A stretch of DNA of 64,000 nt from Syntrophaceae bacterium UBA1411 (lineage in GTDB: Bacteria > Desulfobacterota > Syntrophia > Syntrophales > Smithellaceae), in the NCBI GenBank assembly GCA_002304995.1, contig DBPV01000044.1, forward strand, positions 15,735 to 79,734, read 5' to 3'. The position numbers and the translations under genes were made by a program. Of this stretch, positions 26,163 through 35,235 are shown piece after piece. The first letter of the stretch is position 1; every line of letters starts with the position of its first letter. The notes under the pieces are model-generated. The model searched no databases and was not told the origin of the DNA. It was given only the letters and a program-made list of their open reading frames with translations.

Positions 26163-26792
26163 ATGTTCATACAACAGATGCAGGTCGGCCACATGGCGGT
26201 ATTCGCCTATCTGGTGGGAGATCCCGTCACCGGCGACGCTTTGGTAATCGATCCGGCCGACAATGTTCACGAAATTCTCGCGACGGCTGCCAAAAACAAC
26301 CTGCGCATCAATTATATCGTCAACACCCACGGCCACGTAGACCACATCGGCGGCAACGCCCAGATGAAAAAGCTCACCGACGCCAAAATTATCATCCACG
26401 AGGACGACGCTTTCATGCTGACCTCGACGCCGGCCGCCATGCTGCGGATGTTCGGCGCGACACAGTCGCCGCCGGCCGATATCCTGGTTTCCGACGGCCA
26501 GATCATTTCCGCAGGCAACGTCGAACTGAAGGTGATTTCCACCCCCGGACATTCGCCCGGCGGAATCTGCCTGTACACGCCCGGCTACGTTTTCACCGGC
26601 GATACGCTCTTTGTGGAAGCGGTGGGCCGCACCGATTTGCCCGGCGGTTCGTGGCAGACGATGTATGACGCCATTAAAACCCGGCTTTTCACCCTTCCGG
26701 ATGAAACCAAGGTGTTGCCCGGCCATCACTACGGCCGGACGCCGACGTCCACCATCGGACACGAAAAAAAATACAATCCCTCGGTTCGCTAA
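26163..26792 (+). CDS. MBL-fold metallohydrolase (glyoxalase II-like)
   Basis: 209 aa, ATG with GAGGAGCGG. Dinuclear zinc site: NTHGHVDHIGG near 58-68 (HxHxDH), TPGHSPGG near 129, FTGDTLF near 143, GHHYGRT near 182. Short relative of hydroxyacylglutathione hydrolases, without the C-terminal glutathione-binding helices, so the substrate may be a simple thioester. 15 nt before purC. Confidence 0.88.
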   Translation: MFIQQMQVGHMAVFAYLVGDPVTGDALVIDPADNVHEILATAAKNNLRINYIVNTHGHVDHIGGNAQMKKLTDAKIIIHEDDAFMLTSTPAAMLRMFGATQSPPADILVSDGQIISAGNVELKVISTPGHSPGGICLYTPGYVFTGDTLFVEAVGRTDLPGGSWQTMYDAIKTRLFTLPDETKVLPGHHYGRTPTSTIGHEKKYNPSVR

Positions 26793-26807
26793 AGGAGCAG
26801 ACAATTC

Positions 26808-27689
26808 ATGACGCAGAGCATTGCCCAGACGAATTTTCCGAAGCTGAAATTTTTAAGCCGCGGCAAGGTCCGCGATCTTTACGCGGTCAGAGACGCCCTG
26901 CTTCTGGTCGCCACCGACCGGATTTCGGCCTTCGACGTGATTATGCCCAATCCGATACCGGGCAAAGGCAGAATCCTCAACACAATGTCCGCCTTCTGGT
27001 TCGGTCAGATGGACGACATCATCGCCAATCACATCATTTCCACGGACGCCGCCGACTTTCCCTCCGAATGCGCGCCCTACGCCGAGGCTCTCCAGGGCCG
27101 CAGCATGCTGGTTAAAAAGGCGCGGCCGCTGCCGGTGGAATGCATCGTGCGGGGATACCTGTCCGGCTCCGGCTGGAACGACTACCGCCACAACGAAACC
27201 GTTTCCGGCATCAAACTGCCCGAGGGACTCCGGGAATCCGCCCGCCTGCCGCAGCCGATCTTCACCCCGACCACAAAAGCGCCGGAAGGAAAACACGATG
27301 CGCCGATCAGCCGGGCCGAAATGGAAGACCTGATCGGCGGCGACCTGACCGAGAGGATCATCCGGACGTCGCTTGCCGTTTACGAACGGGCCGCGTCCAT
27401 CGCGCTTCAGGCCGGCATCATCATCGCCGACACGAAAATGGAATTCGGTCTGCTCGGCAAAGACCTCATTCTGATCGACGAACTGCTGACGCCCGACTCG
27501 TCGCGCTTCTGGCCGGCCGACGACTACGAGGAAGGCCGGGCGCAAAAAAGCTTCGACAAGCAGTTTTTGCGCGACTATCTTTTGTCCATCCACTGGAATC
27601 AGAAGCCGCCCGCGCCGGAGTTGCCGCCGGACATCATTGAAAAAACCCGGGCCAGATACGAGGAAGCGTTCCGCCGCCTCGTAAAATAA
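26808..27689 (+). CDS. purC: SAICAR synthetase PurC
   Basis: 293 aa, ATG with AAAGGAG. It joins aspartate to CAIR in purine synthesis. Seen: RGKVRDLYAV near the start, PIPGKGRILN, ECIVRGYLSGSGW near 108-120, IIADTKMEFG near 205 and LIDELLTPDSSRFWP. The longer, yeast/proteobacterial-type form. End of the fmt-rsmB-MBL-purC run, followed by a hairpin with a T run. Confidence 0.95.
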   Translation: MTQSIAQTNFPKLKFLSRGKVRDLYAVRDALLLVATDRISAFDVIMPNPIPGKGRILNTMSAFWFGQMDDIIANHIISTDAADFPSECAPYAEALQGRSMLVKKARPLPVECIVRGYLSGSGWNDYRHNETVSGIKLPEGLRESARLPQPIFTPTTKAPEGKHDAPISRAEMEDLIGGDLTERIIRTSLAVYERAASIALQAGIIIADTKMEFGLLGKDLILIDELLTPDSSRFWPADDYEEGRAQKSFDKQFLRDYLLSIHWNQKPPAPELPPDIIEKTRARYEEAFRRLVK

Positions 27690-27703
27690 TTTTATTCCGG
27701 CCA

Positions 27704-27731
27704 TTGACAGAATAAAAACCGTCATTATCTT
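27704..27731 (+). promoter_or_regulatory. Putative sigma-70 promoter upstream of the dnaJ unit
   Basis: TTGACA (27704-27709), 16-nt spacer, TATCTT (27726-27731). The downstream terminator hairpin begins at 27732, so a transcript from here would start inside it. Confidence 0.4.
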
Positions 27732-27764
27732 ACGCCGTGTTTATCCGCACGGCGTCATTTTTTT
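27732..27764 (+). terminator. Intrinsic terminator between purC and the dnaJ unit
   Basis: ACGCCGTG (27732-27739) and CACGGCGT (27748-27755), eight base pairs, followed by CATTTTTTT. The GAGGAGG ribosome site of the next gene begins directly after the T run. Confidence 0.75.
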
Positions 27765-27777
27765 GAGGAGGCATTCC

Positions 27778-28176
27778 TTGAGCATTACCAAACTGCCGGA
27801 TTACCGATTAAAACAAAAAATATTATACATCGATAAAACATCTTCCGCGTCCCTGATCAGTTACGGGGATATGTACCTGGAGGCGGACGCGCTTTCCGAC
27901 GCCCTGGATTTTTACGCCCGGGCCGCGCACCGGACCGGCGTTGAAAAGATCAAGGCGCTGGCGATCGAAAGAGGCGACGCGTTTCTTTTCCAGGGCGCGG
28001 CCAAAGCGCTGGGAGGCGAACCTGCGGCGGAGGAATGGGAAGCCGTCGGCCGCCGGGCCGCCGAGCTCGGAAAAAATCTCTTCGCCCGAAGCGCGCTTGC
28101 CAAAGCAAACAACCCGCAACTTCTGGAGGCGCTGGCAGCTAAAATGAAAGCGGAGGAAGAAAAACAAGGCGCATGA
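27778..28176 (+). CDS. Hypothetical protein upstream of dnaJ
   Basis: 132 aa from TTG 27778, six nt after AGGAGG; an earlier TTG at 27763 is inside that ribosome site. Helical, soluble, with LISYGDMYLEADALSDALDFYARAA resembling one TPR or HEAT-like helical hairpin, and a charged C-terminus. Its stop overlaps the dnaJ start (ATGA), so the two are translationally coupled. I do not recognise the family; a chaperone-linked role is only a guess from position. Confidence 0.7.
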   Translation: MSITKLPDYRLKQKILYIDKTSSASLISYGDMYLEADALSDALDFYARAAHRTGVEKIKALAIERGDAFLFQGAAKALGGEPAAEEWEAVGRRAAELGKNLFARSALAKANNPQLLEALAAKMKAEEEKQGA

Positions 28177-29234
28177 CCAAGAGGGACTACTACGACGTCC
28201 TGGGCGTCGGCAGAAACGCCACGGACGAGGAACTGAAAAAATGCTACCGGAAAATCGCCATGCAATGCCATCCCGACCGGAACCCGGGAGACAAAGAGGC
28301 GGAAGAGCGGTTCAAGGAAGCAGCCGAAGCCTACGAAGTATTAAGCGACAGGCAAAAGCGGGAAATCTACGATCAGTACGGCCATGCAGGCCTGAGCAAC
28401 ACCGGATTTCAGGGATTCAGCGGCTTTGACGACGTGTTTTCCAGCTTCGGCGACATCTTCGAGGATGTCTTCGGATTCGGACGGTCGCGGGGCCGCGGAC
28501 GATCGCGGCAGGCGGCCCGGGCCGGCGCCGACCTGCGCTACGATCTGAAAATTTCTTTTCTCGACGCCGCGTTCGGCGTCACCACCACGATCGAGCTCGA
28601 AAAGCTTCACACCTGCCGGGAATGCCAGGGAACGGGCGCGGCGGCGGGCACGGCGCCGTCCACCTGCCCCACCTGCCACGGCAGAGGCCAGGTGGTTCAA
28701 TCGAGCGGCTTTTTCACCATCAGTTCCACCTGCCCCCACTGCCACGGTCAGGGCAAGTTCATCGCCAAACCCTGTTCTGCCTGCCGCGGCACGGGCAAGG
28801 AAAGACAGCACAAAACCGTCGAGCTGAAAATTCCCGCGGGTGTGGAAACCGGCTCCCGGCTGCGTCTGCGCGGCGAAGGCGAAGCGGGCGAACTGGGCGG
28901 TCCTCCCGGCGATCTGTATGTTTTCCTGGAAGTGGAGGAGCATGACTTTTTCGTCCGCTCCGACGACGATATTCTCTGCCGCGTCCCCATCAGTTTCGTC
29001 CAGGCGGCGCTGGGCAGCACCATCGTCGTGCCGACGCTGGACGACACCGAAAAAATCAAGATCCCCCGGGGAACGCCAAGCGGGCGGACCTTTCGCCTGA
29101 AAGGCAAAGGCATTCCCCATCTGCAGGGCTACGGCCGCGGAGACCAGATCATCGAGGTTTTCGTCCAGGTTCCCACGGAGCTTACCCGCAAGCAGGAAGA
29201 CCTGCTCCGGGAATTTGAAAAGAGCGGCAAATAA
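28173..29234 (+). CDS. dnaJ: Chaperone DnaJ
   Basis: 353 aa, slightly short of the typical 370-380. J domain 1-70 with HPD at 33-35; G/F-rich linker (GFQGFSGF..FGFGRSRGRGRS). The zinc domain has four CXXCXGXG repeats (CRECQGTG, CPTCHGRG, CPHCHGQG, CSACRGTG). C-terminal substrate-binding beta domain follows. It stimulates DnaK ATPase. dnaK and grpE are not in the window. Confidence 0.93.
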   Translation: MTKRDYYDVLGVGRNATDEELKKCYRKIAMQCHPDRNPGDKEAEERFKEAAEAYEVLSDRQKREIYDQYGHAGLSNTGFQGFSGFDDVFSSFGDIFEDVFGFGRSRGRGRSRQAARAGADLRYDLKISFLDAAFGVTTTIELEKLHTCRECQGTGAAAGTAPSTCPTCHGRGQVVQSSGFFTISSTCPHCHGQGKFIAKPCSACRGTGKERQHKTVELKIPAGVETGSRLRLRGEGEAGELGGPPGDLYVFLEVEEHDFFVRSDDDILCRVPISFVQAALGSTIVVPTLDDTEKIKIPRGTPSGRTFRLKGKGIPHLQGYGRGDQIIEVFVQVPTELTRKQEDLLREFEKSGK

Positions 29235-29312
29235 CCTCCGCATTATCCGGTTGCAATAGCCGGAGCAATATGATTTAAACGGACATAATTCATATTTAGG
29301 GAGGACTTCAGG

Positions 29313-29714
29313 ATGCACAGCCATTCCTACCGTCTGATCATTGTCCTGTTTGCGTTTTTTCTTTTATCCGGATGCGCGGCCCTGGTGGTGGGCGGCGCGG
29401 CGGTCGGCGCCGGAACGGGCACCTACCTGTATATCAACGGCGAGTTGAAAACGGATTACTTCGCGCCTTTCGACAAAGTCTGGAACGCGTGCGAGAAAAC
29501 CGTCGCGGATCTGCGCGGCACGCAGGTGCAGCCTGCGAAAGAAATCGCCCAGGGCAAGATCACCGCGCTCATCAACGACGACAAGGTGCACATCGAGGTC
29601 ACCTACCGGGGCAAGAATTCGACCTCCGTCGCCATTCGCGTGGGGCTGATCGGCGACAAGCAGGCCTCCCAGTTTCTCCACGACAAGATCGCCGAGAACC
29701 TGGCTAAATCATAA
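29313..29714 (+). CDS. DUF3568-type small lipoprotein
   Basis: 133 aa, ATG with GGGAGGA. Signal peptide with lipobox LSGC; then LVVGGAAVGAGTGTYLYINGELKTDY, the start typical of DUF3568. Compact alpha/beta domain FDKVWNACEKTVADLRG ... SVAIRVGLIGD. Probably periplasmic, function unknown. 33 nt before the flippase-like gene. Confidence 0.8.
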   Translation: MHSHSYRLIIVLFAFFLLSGCAALVVGGAAVGAGTGTYLYINGELKTDYFAPFDKVWNACEKTVADLRGTQVQPAKEIAQGKITALINDDKVHIEVTYRGKNSTSVAIRVGLIGDKQASQFLHDKIAENLAKS

Positions 29715-29747
29715 AGCCGCCCGCCGTTTGGATGCCGTGGCGCCTCC

Positions 29748-30740
29748 ATGAATAAAAAACTCCTGATCGGCATAGGGATCGGATTAATTCTGGTCTGGTT
29801 TTCCGTCCGGGGAATCGATTTTCAGCAGACCCTGCTCCAGCTGAAAAACGTTTCACTGGGCTGGGCGGCCCTGTCTTTGCTGTTCATCGTCCTCATGCAG
29901 GCGCTCCGGTCCTATCGCTGGGGCGTCATGCTGGAACCGATGGAAAAAATTCCCCAGATGACGCTCTTCGCGGTCACCAGCGTCGGATTTCTGGCCATCG
30001 CCGCCATTCCGGCCCGCATCGGCGAACTGGCCCGGCCTTACCTGATTGCGAAAAAAAGCTCCATCAAGATGTCCTCGGCGCTGGGCACGGTCGTCGTGGA
30101 GCGCGTGCTGGACAGCCTCGCAGTCCTGACCGTCACCGTCGTCGTCATTTTTTTCCAGGACCTGCCCGGCTGGATGATCAAATCGGGCATCCTCTTTTTC
30201 ATCCTCACGCTCGCCATGATCGCCTTTGTCGTCGGCTTGGTCTGGCAGAGACAGTCCGCCGTCGCCGTCATCAACCGGATTCTGCGGCGGGTGCCCGGCC
30301 GTCTGGGAGAAAAAGTCAACAGCGTCATCCATCACTTCATCGACGGTTTCCAGGTCATCACCGACGTCCGGAGGCTCCTGTACCTGCTGTTTTTATCCGC
30401 CGTGGTCTGGCTCATCGACGTCGCCGCCATTTACGCCCTGCTTGCCGCGTTCGGTTTCCATCTGCCTGTCCTGGCGGCCTTTGTGGTCATGGTCATTCTC
30501 ATCGCGGGCATCGCCATTCCCACCGCGCCCGGTTTCATCGGCAACTGGCATTACGCCTGCATCCTGGGATTGAGCCTGTTTGGCATCGCCAAACCGCAGG
30601 CTTTCTCCTTTGCCCTGGTTTATCACTTTCTGTCGATGCTGGTTGTCCTCGTGCTGGGCCTGGGATTTCTGCCCTTCAACAAGTTCTCTCTCGCGGATAT
30701 GACAAAGCAGATGAAGAAACCGGAAACGGAAGCACACTAG
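29748..30740 (+). CDS. Flippase-like membrane protein (LPG synthase TM-region family)
   Basis: 330 aa with seven or eight membrane segments, no soluble domain. MNKKLLIGIGIGLILVWFSVRGIDF at the N-terminus, IPARIGELARPYLIAKK and VVERVLDSL are the conserved polar loops of the UPF0104/AglD-like family. Members move lipids or attach to glycosyl carriers; the catalytic half of MprF is absent. Its stop codon lies in a 24-bp palindrome. Confidence 0.83.
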   Translation: MNKKLLIGIGIGLILVWFSVRGIDFQQTLLQLKNVSLGWAALSLLFIVLMQALRSYRWGVMLEPMEKIPQMTLFAVTSVGFLAIAAIPARIGELARPYLIAKKSSIKMSSALGTVVVERVLDSLAVLTVTVVVIFFQDLPGWMIKSGILFFILTLAMIAFVVGLVWQRQSAVAVINRILRRVPGRLGEKVNSVIHHFIDGFQVITDVRRLLYLLFLSAVVWLIDVAAIYALLAAFGFHLPVLAAFVVMVILIAGIAIPTAPGFIGNWHYACILGLSLFGIAKPQAFSFALVYHFLSMLVVLVLGLGFLPFNKFSLADMTKQMKKPETEAH

Positions 30741-30762
30741 GGAACGGTCGCGACCGTTCCCT
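30739..30762. terminator. 24-bp perfect palindrome between convergent genes
   Basis: AGGGAACGGTCG followed by its exact reverse complement, no gap. It starts in the flippase-like stop codon (TAG 30738-30740) and ends 5 nt before the ntrX stop. No T run follows on either strand. It may fold as a hairpin with a UCGCGA centre and act as a bidirectional terminator or RNA-stabilising end. Confidence 0.6.
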
Positions 30763-30767
30763 GCCTT

Positions 30768-32138
30768 TCAGTTCTGATCTTTCGTCACGACTTTCAGGGA
30801 TTTGAGTTTCTTGTGCAGATTGCTGCGCTCCAGACCGATGGCTTCGGCGGTCCGCGAAATGTTGCCGTCGAACTCCTCGAGCTTTTTGATGATGAACTGC
30901 CGCTCGAAGTCCAGCCGCGCGTCGCGCAGGGAATCGGTGACCTGGGCCGGCTCCGGCGCCGCGGCGGCCGAGTCGGATCTCAGGCTGAGTTCCGGAAGAT
31001 CATCCGCCCGAATCTCGTTGGAGGGCGTCAGAATGATCAGCCGTTCGACGATGTTTTTCAGTTCCCGAACGTTGCCCGGCCAGTCGTGCCCCATGAGCTT
31101 CTGGAGAGCGCCGTCGCTCACCGTTTTGAGCGGTTGGCCTTCCTTGGCGGCAAAATCCTTCAGAAACCGCTCCACGAGAAACGGGATATCCTCCTTGCGC
31201 TCCCGAAGCGGGGGCACCCTCAGCGGAATGACGTGAAGGCGGTAATACAGATCCTGGCGGAACCGTCCCGCTTCCATTTCTTTTTCCAGATCCTTGTTGG
31301 TCGCGGCCAGCACCCGCACGTCCATGTCGATCACCTTGTTGCCGCCGACCCGCTCGAACTTCTTTTCCTGCAGAATGCGCAAAATCTTCGCCTGCGCCTT
31401 GAGGCTCATGTCCGCCACTTCATCGAGGAAAATGGTTCCCTCGTGGGCCAGATCGAATTTGCCGCGCTTCTTTTCGGTGGCGCCCGTAAAGGCGCCTTTC
31501 TCGTGGCCAAACAGTTCGCTTTCAATCAGCTCCTCGGGAATCGCCGCGCAGTTGACTTCCACGATCGGCTTGTGGGACCGGCGGCTCAGGTGGTGAATGG
31601 AGCGCGCCACCAGCTCCTTGCCCGTTCCGTTTTCGCCCATGATCAGGATCCAGGCGTTTGTCGGCGCGACAATGCCGATCATTTCCTTGAGTTCGGTGAT
31701 CGCCGAACTGCTGCCGGTCAACTCGAACTGGTGGGACACTTTCTGCTTGAGCAGAATGTTTTCCTCCTCCAGGCGGACCACGTTGAGCGCGTTGCTGACC
31801 AGAATGATGACTTTGTCGAGCGACAGGGGTTTCTCGATGAAGTCGAAGGCGCCGAGCTTTGTCGCCTTGACCGCCGTTTCGATGGTGCCGTGGCCCGACA
31901 TCATGATGATCAGCACGTTCGGATGGGCGGCGTGGACGGCCTTGAGCGTTTCCAGTCCGTCGATGCCGGGAAGCCAGATATCCAGGAGCACCAGCTGCGG
32001 CATTTCTTCGGCCACGATTTTGATCGCCTCTTCGCCGCTCGACGCCGTCAGCACCTGGTAGCCTTCGTCTTCCAGGATCGCCTTCAGCGACTGGCAAATT
32101 GCGATTTCGTCGTCGACGACAAGAATGGTTTCGTTCAT
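30768..32138 (-). CDS. Sigma-54-dependent response regulator (NtrX-like)
   Basis: 456 aa. Receiver domain 1-120 with phospho-acceptor Asp53 (LLDIWLPG) and Lys near 104. AAA+ domain with GENGTGKELVAR, the sigma-54 contact GAFTGA and a Walker B FLDEVADM. C-terminal Fis-type helix-turn-helix NISRTAEAIGLERSNLHKKLKSL. It activates sigma-54 promoters when phosphorylated by the kinase encoded 35 nt upstream. NtrX is the best match; targets are unknown. Confidence 0.9.
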   Translation of the reverse strand: MNETILVVDDEIAICQSLKAILEDEGYQVLTASSGEEAIKIVAEEMPQLVLLDIWLPGIDGLETLKAVHAAHPNVLIIMMSGHGTIETAVKATKLGAFDFIEKPLSLDKVIILVSNALNVVRLEEENILLKQKVSHQFELTGSSSAITELKEMIGIVAPTNAWILIMGENGTGKELVARSIHHLSRRSHKPIVEVNCAAIPEELIESELFGHEKGAFTGATEKKRGKFDLAHEGTIFLDEVADMSLKAQAKILRILQEKKFERVGGNKVIDMDVRVLAATNKDLEKEMEAGRFRQDLYYRLHVIPLRVPPLRERKEDIPFLVERFLKDFAAKEGQPLKTVSDGALQKLMGHDWPGNVRELKNIVERLIILTPSNEIRADDLPELSLRSDSAAAAPEPAQVTDSLRDARLDFERQFIIKKLEEFDGNISRTAEAIGLERSNLHKKLKSLKVVTKDQN

Positions 32139-32173
32139 AAACCTCTGCTTTACCTCACTCGATTATTTATAAA

Positions 32174-34396
32174 TTAAACTTCCTGAACGGGCAACTGAAA
32201 AGATACGATCGTTCCCGTCGGATAGTTGTCATTGATGCTGACCTGTCCCTTGTGATCCGAAATGATCGAGCTGACAATCGCGAGCCCCAGTCCCGTTCCC
32301 GCTTTCTTGGTCGAAAAATACGGCTCGAAGACTTTTCGTTTATAGCTGGACGGCACGCCGGCGCCGTCGTCGGCGACCGCCACGGTCACCTTCCGGTGCG
32401 CCTCGTCGTAGCGGATGATGACGCCGATATGGCCGTCTTTCCGGTTGATGGACGCGACGGCGTTGTCCAGCAGGTTGACCATCACGCGGTTGATCTGCTC
32501 GGCGTCCAGGTTGAAGCGGGGCAGATTTTCCGCCGGGCTGAATTCAAAAGCGATGTCCTTGTGCGCATCCACAAACAGCGTCACCGCCTCGGCCACCACG
32601 GCGTTGAGATCGTTGGGCGCGAGCGTCGTCACGGGCATGCGGGCGTAGCGCGAAAACTCGTTGACCAGATTCTTCAGCACTTCCACCTGGTCGATGATGG
32701 TCTGCGTGCATTCGCGGAAAACCGACCCCTCCTCGCCCAGCTTGTCGCCGTACTTGCGCTGCAGACGCTGGGCGGACAGCTGCACGGGCGTGAGCGGATT
32801 CTTGATTTCGTGAGCCATGCGCCGGGCCACTTCGCGCCAGGCCGCGGCGCGCTCCGCCTTCTGCAGCTCGGTCAGGTCTTCGAACACGACGACGATGCCG
32901 GAGTCGTTGCCTTCTTCATCCTCGATGGTCGTGAGCGTGAGCAGAACGGTCAGCGCCTTTTCCTGGAGCATGAATTCCAGCTGCTTGACTAAAATGCGCT
33001 CGTTGTGTTCCTTCATTTCCTGCAGAAACGAATCCACCAGGGCCAGGTGTTCCTCGTGCAAAAGCTCCCGGTAGTCGCGGGAAAGATACGGGGCGGCGTC
33101 GATTCCGAACATCGCCTCGGCCGCGCGGTTGATGGTGGTGATCATGCCGTTTTTATCCACGGAGATGACGCCGGCGGACACGTTGCGCAAAACAGCCGCC
33201 ATATATTTGCGGCGCTCTTCCAGGGAAATATTGGCTTCAATGAGGCCGGCCTTGCTCTTCTGCAAATCGTCCGTCATGGAATTGAAGGATTTGACCAGGA
33301 TGCCGATTTCATCGTCCGCCTCGATCCGGATGCGGCTGTCCAGATCGCCCTGGGTGATCCGGTTCGTCGCCGAGACCAGATCCTGAATCGGGTTGGTGAT
33401 GCTCGTGGACAGAGACAATCCGAACCACGTCGCGAGGAAGATGATCACCAGCGTCACGATCGACAGCGTCAACAGATAGGTCATCTTGATCGGGTTTTTC
33501 AAGAGCTTGATTTGCCCGTACTGTTCGGACGCGTTGGCGATATCGCGCAGCTTGTCCACAAATCCCTGAGGAACGACATAGCTCACGGCGACCCGCCCGA
33601 TGACTTCCGTCCCGACGGCGTAAGAGAAGACCGGTGCGACGCCGACCATCACTTCTCCGAAGGCGGTCGGACTGACCGTGGCCACTTCCTTGCCGGAATA
33701 GATATCTTCCAGCATTTTCGGAGAAAGCGCAACGGGGTTCAGCGGCGGAAAGCTGTCGTCGGCAAACACGAGATTCTCACCCTTGAAATCGAAGTAGGCT
33801 TCGATCCGGGCGTTTTTCAGATTCTTCTGGCGCTGGGTGAGAAAACGGGCCAGATACTCCGCCATCTCGGTCTCATAAAGGCGGTTTTTGGTGATATCCG
33901 CGCTGATCTGGCGCGCGTTGAACTTGGCCAGATCCTCGCCCTGCGTGTAATACACCTGGGCCACTTCCAAAGACCGGCCGAGCGCGTCGCCGATTTTGAT
34001 GTTGAACCACAACTCGATGGAGTACGAAAGAAAATTGATCGCAAACAAAAAAAGCAGGATGGTCGGCACGAGCGACAAGCCGACAAACGCGGCCACCAGC
34101 TTGGTGCGCAGCCTGGAGCCGATAATGCCTTTGCGCCGCTCCGAAAACAGCTTGAAGACGTTGCGCACGATCAGAAAGATCAAAAGCAGAATGAGGATGA
34201 TGTCGATGCTGGTCAGGCCGTAAACCAGAATGTTGGCCGAGATCGGCAGCTCCTTGCGGGAGGACAGCTGACTGGCCACGATGGTAAAGACGATGGCCAG
34301 AAAGCCGACCACCAGCATGATGATGCGTTCGCGGCGGCGTTTCCTCAATTCCCTCTCGTCGAGGTAGGCTTTGCGTGATCTTCTTTTAAGCTTCAT
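32174..34396 (-). CDS. NtrY-like membrane sensor histidine kinase
   Basis: 740 aa from ATG 34396 (GGAAAG upstream; a GTG at 34417 has no site). Two N-terminal membrane segments, a third near 95-120, a sensor region with a fourth segment near 300-325, HAMP (LSTSITNPIQDLVSATNRI), PAS (YMAAVLRNVSAGVISVDKNG), HisKA with MAHEIKNPLTPVQ and HATPase with DDGAGVP...KKAGTGLGLAI. It phosphorylates the adjacent regulator. NtrYX pairs sense redox or nitrogen state; the ligand here is not known. Confidence 0.9.
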   Translation of the reverse strand: MKLKRRSRKAYLDERELRKRRRERIIMLVVGFLAIVFTIVASQLSSRKELPISANILVYGLTSIDIILILLLIFLIVRNVFKLFSERRKGIIGSRLRTKLVAAFVGLSLVPTILLFLFAINFLSYSIELWFNIKIGDALGRSLEVAQVYYTQGEDLAKFNARQISADITKNRLYETEMAEYLARFLTQRQKNLKNARIEAYFDFKGENLVFADDSFPPLNPVALSPKMLEDIYSGKEVATVSPTAFGEVMVGVAPVFSYAVGTEVIGRVAVSYVVPQGFVDKLRDIANASEQYGQIKLLKNPIKMTYLLTLSIVTLVIIFLATWFGLSLSTSITNPIQDLVSATNRITQGDLDSRIRIEADDEIGILVKSFNSMTDDLQKSKAGLIEANISLEERRKYMAAVLRNVSAGVISVDKNGMITTINRAAEAMFGIDAAPYLSRDYRELLHEEHLALVDSFLQEMKEHNERILVKQLEFMLQEKALTVLLTLTTIEDEEGNDSGIVVVFEDLTELQKAERAAAWREVARRMAHEIKNPLTPVQLSAQRLQRKYGDKLGEEGSVFRECTQTIIDQVEVLKNLVNEFSRYARMPVTTLAPNDLNAVVAEAVTLFVDAHKDIAFEFSPAENLPRFNLDAEQINRVMVNLLDNAVASINRKDGHIGVIIRYDEAHRKVTVAVADDGAGVPSSYKRKVFEPYFSTKKAGTGLGLAIVSSIISDHKGQVSINDNYPTGTIVSFQLPVQEV

Positions 34397-34428
34397 CGGC
34401 AACTTTCCGGCGGACACGGAGAAGGCGT

Positions 34429-35013
34429 TTAATGCGAAAATCGGATCTTGTACAGCGGCGTCTCAAAATCCCACAGCGAGACGAAGAACAGAACGTATTC
34501 CATGCTGAGCGGCAGCCGCACCTTGTCCATTTTTACGCGGACTTCGACATAGTAGTTGCTCCCCCGCATCAGGGAGGAAATCGGAATCACGATAATGCCG
34601 CTCAGATCCGCCATTGCTTTTTGCGCGCTTTCGAAATCCGGGAGAACGACCGGCTGCGCCATGCCGTTGGTGGTGATGGAAAAGGTTTTTTTCAGATTGT
34701 CATACTTGATGGTGCGCTTGATTTCCTTGCCGACGATGTGCCTGTCCCAGACATAGGAACGCTCCCGGTAAACGTCCAGGTACAGCGTAAACACGGCGGG
34801 AACGCCGGCCAGAATGGCGGATTCCGTTTCCTTCTTGAAACAGTCCACGAGCCGCGCGTATAAAAGGACGTTTTGTGTATTGCTGGTAATGAGCAGGTCC
34901 ACTATCCTGGGATTCATATCTGCTTTCGCCGCTGCCGGCGCGGGAACCATTACCGCCGCGATGAACAACACTGTGCACAGGACCCTGCCCCCGAAACCGA
35001 AACGATTTTTCAT
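34429..35013 (-). CDS. DUF4390 family secreted protein
   Basis: 194 aa, signal peptide ending near PAAAKA. The mature beta-rich domain has YARLVDCFKKETESAILAGVPAVFTLYLDVYRERSYVWDRHI and a C-terminus LWDFETPLYKIRF, as in DUF4390. It sits 32 nt before ntrY, the usual place for DUF4390, so it may feed the sensor a periplasmic signal; that role is inferred from context. The 222 nt between it and lpxC holds no gene or clear terminator. Confidence 0.82.
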   Translation of the reverse strand: MKNRFGFGGRVLCTVLFIAAVMVPAPAAAKADMNPRIVDLLITSNTQNVLLYARLVDCFKKETESAILAGVPAVFTLYLDVYRERSYVWDRHIVGKEIKRTIKYDNLKKTFSITTNGMAQPVVLPDFESAQKAMADLSGIIVIPISSLMRGSNYYVEVRVKMDKVRLPLSMEYVLFFVSLWDFETPLYKIRFSH

Positions 35014-35235
35014 ATCTGTTTTCTTCCTTGGAAATTCGGGTCGGCTGCCCTACGGCACCGTCTTGCGCAATCCGCGGATCACACGCATCCGGCCTTAGTC
35101 TTTCCCCGCGAGGAGAAACGCCGGAAAGACGCCCGCGTCGCCGCCCGATGTTTTAAGGCGGCATCTTAGGTAACCCGGTGATAAAAATCAAGGTTAATTT
35201 GGGAGACCTTCAAGGGACGGAAATACCGCAAACTT

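Noticed and set aside
35014..35235. Structured RNA or terminator between lpxC and the DUF4390 gene
   Set aside because: Short inverted pieces (GCCGCC/GGCGGC, GACGC/GCGTC) occur but none forms a stem with a proper U run or a known RNA consensus.
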